NCBI GenBank assembly: GCA_037954325.1
Contig: JBBMNZ010000001.1
Coordinates: 22,301,258-22,365,257, forward strand
Length of the DNA stretch: 64,000 bases
Reading direction: 5' to 3'
Source of the DNA: Fistularia commersonii
Taxonomy: Eukaryota > Chordata > Actinopteri > Syngnathiformes > Fistulariidae
Every line of letters begins with the position of its first letter. Position 1 is the stretch's first letter. This document shows positions 9,619 through 22,400 of the stretch, one piece after another. Position numbers and translations under genes: made by a program. The notes below the pieces were generated by a model. The model saw only the letters and a program-made list of their open reading frames with translations. It made no database searches and was not told the origin of the DNA.

Positions 9619-12600
9619 GTATGTTGATGCATCTAGCGTTAGCATTTATTAGCTAGTCGGCTAATGAACGCGAAAAGTCAACGCTTAGCATGAGTTGTTA
9701 TTTATCTAGATCTAATGCGGCTTAAGCTTAACTCTCTGTTTTTCCCCTAGCGACTATCTTCACTATCCAGTAAATGAAAACTACTAGGATCACAAGTGTG
9801 TCGTACGCCAAGTCACTGTAACTCCACGTAACGTCCGGCTTCATGAATTTGACATAAAATCCTCGTTCAATGATTTTACAATATTTCACCTACTACGCGT
9901 GAATGCATAACACAGTGTATGAATTTAATATTATTTTGGTGTTTTAACAAACTATTGTTATCCTTACGTAATCATATTTCAGTTATACTCCATTCGTGCT
10001 GACCAGTAATGGACATTTTCACGAATTATCATTTAAGGCATTGTATCGCCTGTACCAGCTTCCAGCCTGGATATCAGAGGGCAGCCTGCGAAAACTAGCT
10101 GAGTTTTTAATATTGCATTATTTGAGTACGAAGTATAAATCTGTTTTATTTGACCAGTCTAAAACAGTGTTGCTGACTCTTATAAAATTGTCCTTTTCTT
10201 TCTTTTCAGCTTTTTGTTCTCACTCTTCCAGCAAGTTGACTCAGTCCATTGTTAAAAACCACATGGTATCACATTACAAGAGGGTTTACTCAGCTAAAGG
10301 TGAAGAATGTGAAATTCAATTTGATGCATTCAGCACGATTAATCTGATCAATCACGTTTGTCTCTTGCATACATGTTCAATTGGTAATTGCCTATTACAT
10401 AAAACTTGTATTTACTCTGCATTTTATTCCTGTTTTGCAGCTGCCATTGATACATCAGTACCTAAAAGTTTGACACATAGTGTGAAGTGTAAGTAATACA
10501 GTAATGAATTAGATGAACTTTTAAAATAGTTAAATAATGATCCCTAGTAACAACTTGGTCTCATTGATGAAAACATCCCCACACTCAAATAATAATGACA
10601 GTAAATAGACAATATATACTTCTTGTCAAAATCTTCTTGTTGTGGGAACTGGACTTGAATTTCTTCACTCGAAGACATTCCACCTCTCATCCAAGAGGCG
10701 TCTTCAGTTCCTCTTGGATAATAAAAACATACTTATTGAATTAAACATTAATTCAACAACATAATGTTGCTCATCCTTTCCAATCTATTTAAACTCCCTA
10801 TGAAAAGCCAAATGTGTAAAATTGCTAACAAGGAAGGATGACCAAGCATTATTGCATAATGTATAGGATGTATTGCCCATAAGTGTATGTACAGTAAAAG
10901 GCTTATAATATTTTTCAAAAAAGACTGCAAACATGTTCATTTTTGAAAGTCGATTTTATTCATATTTTGTTTTGTATTTGATGTCTGTCAACAGATAATG
11001 ATCAGATCAGACAAGAGCGATTGAGGAAAGAAGGTCGTCCACAGTCGGCTCACTGTCTCTCTGAGCGGAACACTCAAGCACTCTCCCCCTTAGCTCTGGT
11101 AAGATGACTCCGCTGCACAGTTTTTTTAACCTCCTAATAGGCATACACTAGTATTCACTTCATGGCTAAACTGGGTTAGCAAAGTTAGCCCTAATGACCA
11201 TCATCATTGTATTGGCAAACAAGATGACATTCAGTGATGAGACTGGCCATATTGGCTATTTTCAATTTGAAGGATTGGATGGAAAGCTGTTAGCAATCTC
11301 ATCGTCCCATAGAAGGATCAATGATTAATGTTTTGAATTAAATTTATTTCTCACCCAAAACAGATTGTTAATCTGACTAATAAATTTAGCATAGGCATTC
11401 TTACAGGCAATCTATTTCTCACTACTAATTCTCTGGTAAACTTTTACCACAGCTGCATCAATGTGGTTGAGTAACTGTAACCATTAACATCTATTGTCTC
11501 TCATTCCTTATTGCTTCCATTGATTGAACAGCATATATTTGTGTACATATATAATATCTGTTGAAATATGTTTCTTTTTTAGAGTAGATCATCTGTGCAG
11601 TATGAAGATGGCCCTTTCCTTTGCTCAAGAAGTTCCACAGTCTCCAGCCCAAGATTCAGCACCTCCTTTAATGTAAAAGAGATAGTGTATCCCACATGTA
11701 AAGCTGGTTCTGCAAGCCATCCCCGTTATCGTCGCTCTGCTTCAGAATTAAACTACCGGAGCCCTGGTTCAACATCTCACAGAAAGCAGTCCTTGTGTTC
11801 ACTGGGCAATACAGGAGATGGAAGTTGCTATAAGACGTTCAAGGATCCGATCAAGAAGACTTACAGTGGTGACTTGCTTCAGAAACATTCACAGCACTTT
11901 ACACAGGACCAACCATTTACCCCCAAAACTTTGAAATCAGATAAAAGCTCATACCTCTCAAAATACCGCTACTATAGAGCACCACACAGAAACCCTTCTC
12001 AGGATTGCACCAGCTCTAGACTGAAGAGGCAGGAAACATATCATACAAGGTACTTACTCAACGCCATGTATGATATCTTTTAAACTGTTTTGTTTCATTT
12101 GACATCCATATCATGTCCTCCTTTACACAGCATCAGAACCAAGGAGTATGCACAGGAATGCTATGACACATCTCAGGTAATTTTCAGAATTTCTTAGAAT
12201 TATTCAACATACTTTGGAGTGTCCCTTGCTTGGTGTCAAAGTCATGTATTTAATTTTCACATTAGTGCTGAACTGGGTTCAAGAATTATCACCAAACAAA
12301 CACATTTCATAATACATAATGGGAATGCCACCCAGCCTCTACTCAAAGCACGTTTAATTGGAGATTAAGAAAATAAGTTGAAAGAGTATTTGCTTTTTTA
12401 TCGTTTTACATCCCTTGTGTGAAAATGGCTCTCACAGGTTTAGTGTTCTGCAACTCTTGAGTAAATTTATTAACTTGATCTGATAAGAGAAGGTAAATCA
12501 ACAATGAGGAAAATTGAATATAATAAAGGTCAGTAATTCTTTTTTTGACATTTTTTAAAATGACATAATTTGAAAGTGAGGCATTTCAGTCATTACAGAG

Positions 12601-14052
12601 AACTACAGAACAAATCAAATTATTATGAATATTCCTCTTGATGTCATGATCTTTCAGGGATATAGTCCAGAGCATGAGTGGTCAGAAGATGACTTCAATG
12701 GCACATATTTGCCAGCGGTGAAACAACAAAGTCACGCAAACCAAAACAAAGACAGTGATTTGTTTGAATCTGCATCCAGGTAAAATAATAAAAAGAAATA
12801 GTTTAATATTGTGTATAATGAGATTTTTGTAGAATTACATTTTTTACCTTTTAGGGTCTCTTCAGAAGGTGGAAAATCTCCCATTATGAACAGCATATCT
12901 GCAGAGTAAGTGGTTCTCAAGAACTTTGGGTTTATAGATTAGCTTTGGATAGTCAGCCTTTCTTTACTGTAAACATTTCCCTGTCTGACCCACCTGACAT
13001 CATACAACGTTTGAAATATTGTCCTCATCTGTTCTCTAACAGAGAAGAAGAATTAAAGTACCTGGAATTCATTTCTGCTGTAACAGAGGATATCTTGTCC
13101 AAAGGACCCATCTCTGACAGGTTTGTTCTTTTACGTGCTTGTCACCAAGTTTTTGACAGTCTCACCAAATAAGGTCACTGTGCATTTTCAGTCAGGAGAC
13201 ACTTTAAAAACCATTATAAAGTAACTGATACAATAGCTCCCTATGGCACAAGTTTCAACTTTGTCTATCTTGTGACAGGGTCCTTGACCGTGTGATGAAT
13301 CGGCATATTGACATGAACCGGCATCGACTCAATGAAGTAAGTAAATAATTTTCCTAAAGATACCAAATATATGGAGTGAAAATTTGGGGCACAATTTGAG
13401 TGAACAGTTTCAAGTTTTACATGAATGCAATTGCATTGGTTGTTTTCAGTATAAAATGCGCCACCTTCTGGATGTTCTACGCAAAGATTTTAATGAACCA
13501 GCCACCACATCCCTCTCAACTGCACCAGTTGAACAGAAGGAGTCATACCTGTTTGATACTCTTCTACCAGAGCTGGAATCAGTGTCATCAAACAAGGCAA
13601 AGACCAAAGCTGACAGCGATCCCCTCCCATATGCCTCACATAGTAAATACTGTGATTCACTAGATTTTGCAGATCCATTACTGACTTCTACAGCACTGTG
13701 CCCTCTTAAAATGACTACTTGGGAAGTAAAACCCGATCATTCAACACATGAAAGTGACCATCAGGGGCATATTTCTGTCTCTGCTGTACACACTGAGCAT
13801 GATTTTAAAAATACAGGAACAAGCAAAGTCATCAACCCCAACCAAGAATGTTCTACTTCGTCCAGGGATGAGGGAGTCCATCAAGACCAAACAGAGGCTG
13901 AGGAACAAGGGCAACACAAGGAGTTCCAGGACCTAGAAAGACGTTTGTCAGAGACTCTGCATATTTCCAGCAATACTTGCTGTGACGATATTGAGACGGT
14001 CAATGATCAGTATACAAACACAATAGCTTCTGTCAGTGATGATGAGTTTTGA
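9603..14052 (+). CDS. spata7: spata7 (spermatogenesis-associated protein 7), exon 2 unresolved
   Basis: Ciliary connecting-cilium protein; human SPATA7 loss causes retinal dystrophy (established). Coding exons: 9603-9618 (candidate start), 10210-10299, 10441-10488, 10995-11098, 11583-12049, 12131-12176, 12658-12779, 12855-12905, 13043-13120, 13279-13336, 13450-14052. Phases agree at every junction, giving 560 residues against 599 in human. Matching blocks are VKNHMVSHY (human VKNHMAVHY), FTPKTLKSD with YRYYRAP (human FTPRTLK and YRYYTPA), EELKYLEFI, and KMRHLLDVL (human KMRHLLHVL). Human exon 2 (block FKGHLSTKS) was not found; joining exon 1 directly to 10210 keeps the frame. The C-terminal half of the last exon is acidic and poorly conserved. 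Stop TGA at 14050-14052. The gene is co-directional with ptpn21, as in human. Confidence 0.9.
10621..10725 (-). repeat. Dispersed repeat copy B with hairpin (opposite orientation to copy A)
   Basis: Lies in a spata7 intron. The blocks AACTGGACTT, TTTCTTCACT and GAAGACATTCCACCTCTCAT correspond to the reverse complement of copy A at 4.1 kb. At its right end 10689-10698 and 10710-10719 form a perfect 10-bp inverted repeat around an 11-base loop, in the same relative place as the larger hairpin in copy A. Confidence 0.55.
11583..12049 (+). CDS. spata7: spata7 large central exon
   Basis: The largest internal spata7 exon (acceptor TTTTTTAG, donor GTACTT). It carries the most diagnostic block of the protein: SGDLLQKHSQ...PFTPKTLK...LSKYRYYRAP, aligned with human SGDLLDKHSE...PFTPRTLK...LSQYRYYTPA. 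The N-terminal half is serine-rich and disordered-looking. Confidence 0.9.
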
Positions 14053-14327
14053 GTTTTCTCCTTTAATACATGTCTTTTTTTTATGTGAAGAATATTTCAC
14101 ACTCTGTTTGTTCAAGTCTACCTACATGGTATTTCAGATGTCATGTTTTATTCTTTTAGAAAATCATAAGGATGTCATACAAGCGAGCCAGGCTTAAGAA
14201 TACATTCAATCAGTAAATGAAGTGCACAGGATATAGAATTCACTTTTTTGAGTTGCTGATCTCTAAGGTAATGCCCTGGCCATATTCACTCTGCAAACAT
14301 AGTCCAGCCATTTTAGTTGCACAGTAA

Positions 14328-14344
14328 AATAAATAACCAATAAA
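14328..14344 (+). promoter_or_regulatory. spata7: spata7 polyadenylation signals
   Basis: Two AATAAA hexamers (14328-14333 and 14339-14344) about 280 bp after the stop, followed by T-rich sequence near 14396-14412. Plausible 3' end; not proven. Confidence 0.45.
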
Positions 14345-14813
14345 TTAATTTGTGGATTGCAGGGACAGTAAGCTTTCATGTTTTAATACTGACAGTTTTT
14401 TTTTTGTTTCTTTTAGAAAGCAGTTCTGATTTTGATTAATTATTTATTGTGTTTGCCTGTGATATGTAGCTACGAGCGAGCCTCACCAGGAAGTGTCTTT
14501 AAAATTCCATTAAATTCCCAATTCAACTTTAAATACTATGGCTTGGGCAGCATTAATACCGCCATTATTACCACATCAAAGTATAATGAATATTGCTTTT
14601 TTTGTGTCGTGAATACCGCGTGCAATTATTTTACTGTGAAGCGGGTTTTATGGTGTTAACACCAACTATTATCAGTCCGCGCAAACGGTAAACACAGACG
14701 GGTCAGCGGACAGCAGTTCCAGGCAGCTGTCCCATTTCTGGCATTCTCCCCGCTCGGCATTCCAGCTGTCTGATGTCATGACTCCTAATACCTCCTAGTA
14801 TCCATCCGCGACA

Positions 14814-15467
14814 TGGGGACCGAGGATCATTCGGAATTCTCCACGAAAGGAATTAAAATCAACTACACGGGTTCGTATCTTTGCAAAGGTGAATTGGCTT
14901 TTCTTTGTTATCCCGGAGTTATATTTATAGTTGAAGACAGCATTTATGACTTTATAGATCCGCGGATGTAGACGGAATACACTTGTTGCTCTTCCAATCC
15001 CAGGAAGCGAAACACGCTTGGAACCTGAGCGAACTGTAGGACCAAGAGGCATGGAGGGTTATATTCTTTTTGATCCAGAAACAAACCAAAGGATAACAAA
15101 CCGCCGTTAATTTAGCTCCGTGTGAAAACGACTGCCGTTAGTTCACCTCGGTGGCAGAAGCATCGGAGCGCAATCCTATTTGGAACTTTTAAACGGATTT
15201 CCGACGACTAACGGTAACGTCAAGTGTTTTTGCCCAAAATATTTACCGGCGACGTCAGCTTCCCAAGGGCATCGTCTATTTGCTGGAAGATTAGTTAGCA
15301 GGTTAGCCGAAAAGCTAATTTAGTTGTGGGTAATTATTGACGACAAGGGTATCGTGAGCAAACTAGCGAACTTGGAAAGCTACCCTTAATAGAGATACGC
15401 GTCGGGAGTGAACCTAGTTTGAGCTGCAGCAAAGTAAACATTAGCCGAAACGGTAATATTGCTAACG
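14814..15467 (+). promoter_or_regulatory. ptpn21: Probable ptpn21 promoter and untranslated exon 1
   Basis: A CG-containing stretch between spata7 and ptpn21 with no sustained open frame. A good donor (ACG|GTAAGT) sits at 15468, and a good acceptor (CCCTCAG) at 16113-16119 precedes the exon holding the start codon, so an untranslated first exon ending at 15467 is inferred. The transcription start itself cannot be located by eye. Confidence 0.35.
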
Positions 15468-16237
15468 GTAAGTTCTGTAAGTTGATACGGTGGAGGTGCG
15501 AGGCAGCCGCGATCCTTCGGTCAATGGACTCTCCTCATGGTTCGATTTCAATCTGGTCGCTGTTGTCAATATTTGGATTCAGCCAATTGCTGGAAGGGAG
15601 TCGCTGAAACCACAGGAACAGAAGCCAAAACAAAACAGTTACGTTCTCAACCGTGGTCATCAGTAATCTGTTAAAACTTTGCTTGAAAGCTATTTATCCA
15701 ATTTTTCTAACCCACGCTCCCTTTTACAGTTCATTTAATCAACGTAGCAGTTGATCTCAATATTTTATTGATTTATTTGTGACTATAACAGCTTTATTTA
15801 AAAACGACTAAACCATGGCTTAAAATGTAAACATAAGTTAGACAAGAAAAACTGAAATTAAAACATTAGAATGCATTATTTCAGATGAGAATGAGAAGAC
15901 ATCATAAAAGGAGCCGGTGATAAACAAAGGTCATTTTAAAATAGTGAAATGGATTACGTCACTTTAGATGTGTTGATCGAGGCTTAAATTACGTGCTACA
16001 TATCGAAGTTATCTTGACTCATGTCCTTTGCTCTCATATATTATATGATATTATATCCTCTGTCATTTGTCTATTGTACTTTAATGCCTCTGACATATTT
16101 GTTCGCTGTCATCCCTCAGGTTTGCCTGTTTACAATGGTCCACATTGCTTTTTATACCCTGGTTCTCTTTGTGGAGTCAGCAAGTAGAATCCCCTCTCTA
16201 CATTAAGTGAAAAGGCACTCTTGGTGAAGCGTAAAAC

Positions 16238-16417
16238 ATGCCATTGCCATTTGGCTTGAAACTCAAAAGGACTCGAAGGTATATCGTTTCAAGCAAGAGC
16301 TGTCTTGTCACTCGGATTCAGCAGCTCAATGGAGAGTTTGTTGAATTTACACTTTCAGTGGAAAGCACCGGGCAAGAATGTTTGGAGGCAGTTGCTCAGA
16401 GACTGGAGTTAAGAGAG
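16238..16417 (+). CDS. ptpn21: ptpn21 first coding exon (FERM start)
   Basis: Sixty codons beginning MPLPFGLKLKRTRRY and ending with LELRE at donor GTATGA. Nearly identical to human PTPN21 residues 1-60. The same exon probably includes 5'UTR from 16120. The ATG at 16238 is fixed by homology. Confidence 0.95.
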
Positions 16418-19400
16418 GTATGACTGTGTTATCAGTTCCAAATACTGATTTTTCTTTTTGTGTAAGGTTTTAATGATTCATGACACTTTGTGTGTTATGT
16501 ATTTTGGTCTTGTTCTTTCTTGTACAACTGAATAGATCAGTAGCAACAGTAAAATTAGTTTGTCTTTATTTAGATATGTAATTGACTGTTGTCTGCTGCT
16601 GTTACACAAGGTTCATATTTGTCATTTACAAAATACATTGATAAGTAACTGTTATGAAAGTAGTAAATATATCCACCCTGGATGTTGGTTGTGACTTATT
16701 CAGTGATGGTTTATCTTCAAAACTAAATTTTGACTACATCAACTGGAAAATTCATTAAAACAAGCGCAATACAGCTGCAGTATAGCTTTCTAGAAAAACT
16801 GTGTTTTCTCATACAACAAAAAGGTCTGGACTTTGCTCTGGTTAAAAATCAGATTTGTACATTAAAAAAACTGGACAATGTACTGAACAATTGTTTAGAT
16901 AGATCCTTGCAATAAAATAAATTGTAGCTAATATGTTTGTATTTACCCAGCAAATTAATAACATTATGCATTTAGAATTTGCAGAAATTATAGCAATGCA
17001 CATATTTATGTAACATTAAAATACATTTTCATGAAATGTTTGTTGCACTTTGATTAGTGGATAGTGGACATTTAACATGATAAAAAAAAATCATTAAATA
17101 ACCTTAAAATAAGGTTACCCCAAGTTAAAAACAAGCAATCAACAAGTATCTCTAATGCTACCTATTGAGTTCGGTGTCAGTTAAAAGATAAGACTAGTCA
17201 CACTTGCCTAATACAGGTTGATAAGCAAATTAATTTGAATGTTATTCAAACAGATGTACTGGCAAAGGAATTATCCTTTGAACAATATATTTTCGTTCAC
17301 ATTCAGGAGCTACCATCAAATTGTCACACTGCATGTTAATTGTGAACTAACCAACAGTTTTGTCACACCAACTTTTGCTTCAAATTAAAAATGCAGGCAG
17401 TTGAATCAAAATTTTCCCTCATCGCATTTGTTTTCTTCTCCTATTAGATCACATACTTTAGTCTATGGTACTTCAACAAACAGAACCAGCAAAGATGGAT
17501 TGACTTGGAGAAGCCCCTAAAAAAGCAGCTAGACAAGTATGGACTGGAGCCAACTGTTTACTTTGGAGTTGTGTTTTACATACCTAGTGTCACCCAACTG
17601 CAACAGGAGATTACAAGGTACAGTTCCATCCTTATCAGCAAAGTTCTGTCCAACCAACAAATTACATTAAAAAATGTAGCTTCAAGAATACAATAATGTC
17701 TTATCCATTTCGATTTGAAATAATTACGTTTCGATTGTTCACACTATCAGTTGTCTGTACCAAATAGACTTGTTTCTTCACAGATATCAGTATTATCTAC
17801 AATTGAAGAAGGATGTCCTGGAGGGCAAGATCTTATGCTCTTTAGAACAAGCTATCCGGCTAGCTAGCCTAGCGGTGCAAGGTAATATAATGTTAAGTAC
17901 CAGTGTTGTGAATGGAACGTTAGTTTTCAAAGCGAATTTCCATTTACATCATTGTCTGCAGAATATTGCAAAGATGTGAGGCAATTGTAAATGACCCATA
18001 TAAAATACATGGTTTAACACCCAATTACCTCTAAAACTTTGAAATTCAGTTGGAATGGAACTCATCATTTGGAGCAATCTTTGCTGGATGCTTGGTGTCT
18101 ATCAATATTTCCACTAAACTGCATATTTCTTGGGCTTAGTGTGTTAAAAAAACACATTAGGCCTATCACTTTTCAAACCATAACCTGAAATTTTCCATCA
18201 GAAAATTTGTTAGAAATTAAAAGTTGTAATATTTATGATTACAATATAAATTTATTTTAGTAATGCCAGTGTTACAGGATAATCAAATGTTAAAACATAT
18301 TTTCTGTGATTTAAGGATATGCTCCACACTTTATTTTCTCCCTATTTGGTCTTTATTAACTCACTTACATTTATTATGACGATTGCTGTCAATGACATTC
18401 GTCGCGACTGCAGTCAAAATTCAAAAGGCCCATAAATATGTTTCATGGGTTTATTGTGCGCCTGTATTTCCTCCTGCTTTTGCCTTGCCAGAAGAATCTT
18501 GAACACTGCTGGCAAAGTTATATCAGGCTCTGCAGCTTGCTGGCCTGGATTTTAGCATAGCAAAGCCACTGGGATCACTTACTGCTGCAGCCATGTTCAA
18601 ATGACCTGTAATTTGTGCTGCAAAGAAACTCTTTGCAAGTCTTCAAAAAAATATTTTTTTGAATCTGTCATTGCTTAAATCATCATGCAACTATTGTGGC
18701 TTTATGTAGCCTAAGTTATCCTGCTTCTGTTATGTGTTCCTGACAGAGGCAGTTTAAAATAAAGGGCACTTGTAGCTACTGAGTATTTCTGATGCCTGGG
18801 AATACCCAACATAGTTGTGAGTGTTGCCAGCTAGAGCTGTAACCGTTTTGGACTTCAAATTGTTAGACACTGAAGTAATTTCTTTCAAAAACAATGGACT
18901 CTCCTTTGAAAATGAATCTATCTTGTCCTCTTACAGAGCACCATTCTGGAAATCTTGAATTAAATCGCACAAACCTCAGTATTAAATATTGAACAGCAAT
19001 TGTCATTTTGTCTTGTTTGCCTGCAGCTGACTTTGGGGACTTCAACCGTTATGATTCACAGGAGTTCCTCCAGAAATTTGTGCTGTTTCCAATTGTAAGC
19101 ACTTTCATTTGTATTCCTCAGTGAAATGGAAAAAAAGTTGTTGATGTGTTGTTTTCATTTGGTTCTTTTTTCTCATTTGTCTATCTTTGTAGGATGGGAT
19201 TCAGGATGAACGAGCACTGGAAGAGGCCACGCAAAAAGTGGCTCTTCTTTATCAATCTTTCAGGTGAGATTATCTTCAAAATCACATCTTTATGTTCTGT
19301 GTGCACCGACAAACATTTCCCGTAATTATGGCTTCACAGTTATTCACGAAACTTGGACTAACAGAACATGTGTAAAGAAATCACCATTTAAATATTGGTG

Positions 19401-22400
19401 CGAATATAAAAAAAAACATTTTTCCTGAGTTCCATCATGAGCTTGCAAAGTTGCGAAACAGTTCCCCCTAATTTCTCACTTTTGAAACACTTTTTTCCCC
19501 AGAGACAGGGAGACTACAGAAGAACTATATAACTTGTAGAATCTCTCTATTTTTTGACAACAAATATTTGTTTGCATTGTACATTGAACTTTGTGTAGCA
19601 GAGTCTCTCATCTAATATTAAAAGAAGAGTATAGCAGTGAGAATATTTATGTAGGAAAGCTGTTTGCAAGGAATGTATTGGCTGAATCTTTGCTTTGATT
19701 TGAATTCATTAGAAACTAAGAAGTCATTTGCAGGTTATTTGAAGGCTGCCATGAGTACTGTTTGCTGATTCAGATCTGCTGATTAGTTGTTTGCCCGCTG
19801 CCATTTTACCTGGAGTAAGGTCCTGCCCATTATGGTCATGAACATCTTTTACGTGTATGTAGATATAACAGGCCTCAGACAGTATTGCATACTCAAATGT
19901 GATTATCTCAATCAAACTGTAAAACTCATAACACCTCTTTTGCTTGGCAGAGGTTTTTTCTTTTACACGAAAGTGTCTTTCTTATACATTTCTGTCTTTG
20001 TCAGGGGTTTACCAGCCCCGGAGGCAGAGATGCTGTACATGCAGGAGGTGGAGAAAATGGAAGGCTATGGTCAAGAAAGCTTTCAAGCCAAGGTAAGTCC
20101 AGCCAGCAAATCTCTTGCTGCTCAAATTGAAATTAAGCAATTTAAGAGTTTGATGTCATGAAATGCATCATGGTAAATTAAGATTTTGGGGTGTAAGTAA
20201 GTGTATTTTTATTTTTCTCTTTAATTTGAATTGCTTTTCATTTTCTTCTCAACAGGATAATACAGGCACAGATGTTACCCTTGGATCCTGCCTTGATGGC
20301 ATCTTTGTAAAACATAAAAGTGGCAGACCTCTTCATCTATTTCGGTATGTCTAAAAGAAGTTCATTACATCAACATCTTCTCTGACAGTGTTTAATAGTC
20401 ATCTACTTCCACGTATGTTGCACACACCTTTTTATTTAGCTCTCTTTGGAGTGATTTTTCTGAACCAAGAGATTCTGCCAGGATGGATTCAGTTTTGTGG
20501 ACAATGACTCACCGCTTTTCCTAAAAGTTCTTATAACCTTAATGTGGCTGCAGAGAACATGAGTCAGGTTGTCTGCAATAGCTGATGTGAACTGTGAGAA
20601 ATTTAGTTTTCAGTCCTCCGTCTGCTACATCCAAACTGAAAGGAAAGACAAGAGAAACAGATGCCCTCTGACTCTGTGTAGTTTTTATTGTTCAGTGTTT
20701 TCCTTATCCTCTTTAAAAATACCATGTGGTTAAAAATGTGACTCCTGACATCATTTTCCCCTTTTTTGACACTCAAATGGTTTGTAGGTGGAATGAAATT
20801 AACAACATGAGTCACAACAGATCCTTCTTTGCCCTGGAGCTTGCAAACAGAGAGGAGAGTGTTCAATTCCAGACCGTAAGCTTGTGTTTCCATTGCACCT
20901 ACTCCTTACTACCCATCCACCGGGATATTGCAGTCACTTATTGGATTTAGCAAGATTGGAAATGTTCTTGGTGGTACAGTTTACTGGCAGCTAGTATTAA
21001 CAATGCATCTGTGTTCATGTGGGCGGGGTTGGATGGTTGTCACTTATGTGTTGGTCATTATGTCACATACAAGCAAAAGAAAGTCAGCGTAGAGGTATTT
21101 GAGAGCATACTAGTGAAACACTGTGCTATTTGTCTCACCATTTGTCTTGTCTCATTTCCTTTTTGTGTAGGAAGACATGGAAACCTCTAAATATGTGTGT
21201 CGGATGTGTCTGGCAAGACTCAAGTTTTATAAGATTAACAAGAGTAGCCTGTAAGTGTTTTTTGATTATACGCGTACCTGGTTTCTTGTTTTGTTTTTTG
21301 TGTTTTCTTCCCTCTGCTCAGGCTCTTCTTTGATATAGCCTCACTTCTATCCTCATCCTCTCTCTTCAGAGAGGAATCTGACCCCCTGCCTTCTGAGGGC
21401 TTCCAGAAGTGCCTTCTCACTCTATCTTTTCCTCGTTTTCCAATGCTCTCTCGTCCTTCTCTACCGTCTAATAAGGGGTGAGCAACATGCAGCCACCACC
21501 TAGTTTGCTAAGACCCATCCTTTACTGGTTGTCTAACAAACAATGCAACTGGCTCCTTGTCCTGACATCCTTGAATTGTTGCTGTCCATTCCCGGTGATT
21601 GAATTAAAGAATATATTATATATTTGCCAGAGACAAAATAGCTTCAAATTGAAAAGCTATTGTCAGAGTCATATGAAATGAAAAGAAAGGTTTTAAAAAT
21701 TTCCTTGCAACTTTATTCCTCTTGTGGACTCAAAGTACATCGCCCTAATTACATTTTGGAATTCTCTGCATTAAGTGACATCTGTGTCTGAGAATTTTCG
21801 GCATCTGGGTTTTGTCCTATATTTTTTCAAGTATATGGTGCTACATTTACACGTAACATGTAACATGTTCCGAAGCCAACTTGAATTGACCTCAACTACA
21901 AATGATTATTGGAATTTAAAATTTCTGTCTCTTTATTACCTTTTCAGCTAAGAGTTACATCTCCCGTTATGTTTGTCCAATGTTTATCCAGAGGCATGCA
22001 GTTTTGTTATACTTTCATGTTGCAAAATAGAGCGGTGAAGCAGACGATCATAAAACCTCAATAAATTTTGCATTAGCCCGATTCTTGTGGTCGGTTCTTA
22101 GTGTGCTCGCTGTGAATGTGCATTCAAAAAAGGCTCCTCAATAGTAAATGTCTTGCTAATTTATTTATTTCGAAATGTACGGTCTACCACAATGATCTTG
22201 CTTTTTGCCTGACACCTTTTACCATTCTCACCAGTCAAACCCAACCCACAGTTGTCAACCAAGTCAGAAGGAGATCCTCCACAAGAATATCTCTGGTAAT
22301 TTCAGTTGCACCTTTTCTCATTTCTGATGAACCATAGTTAAAGGTCTGGCTTAAATTGGCTCTGCATGACCATTTTTGTTTTATGCTCATAGAAAGTATG

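Noticed and set aside
9983..10040. Candidate spata7 exon 2 after TTTCAG at 9977-9982
   Set aside because: The only frame that looks slightly like SPATA7 does not follow from exon 1 phase and has no donor at the needed phase; the in-phase reading hits a stop.
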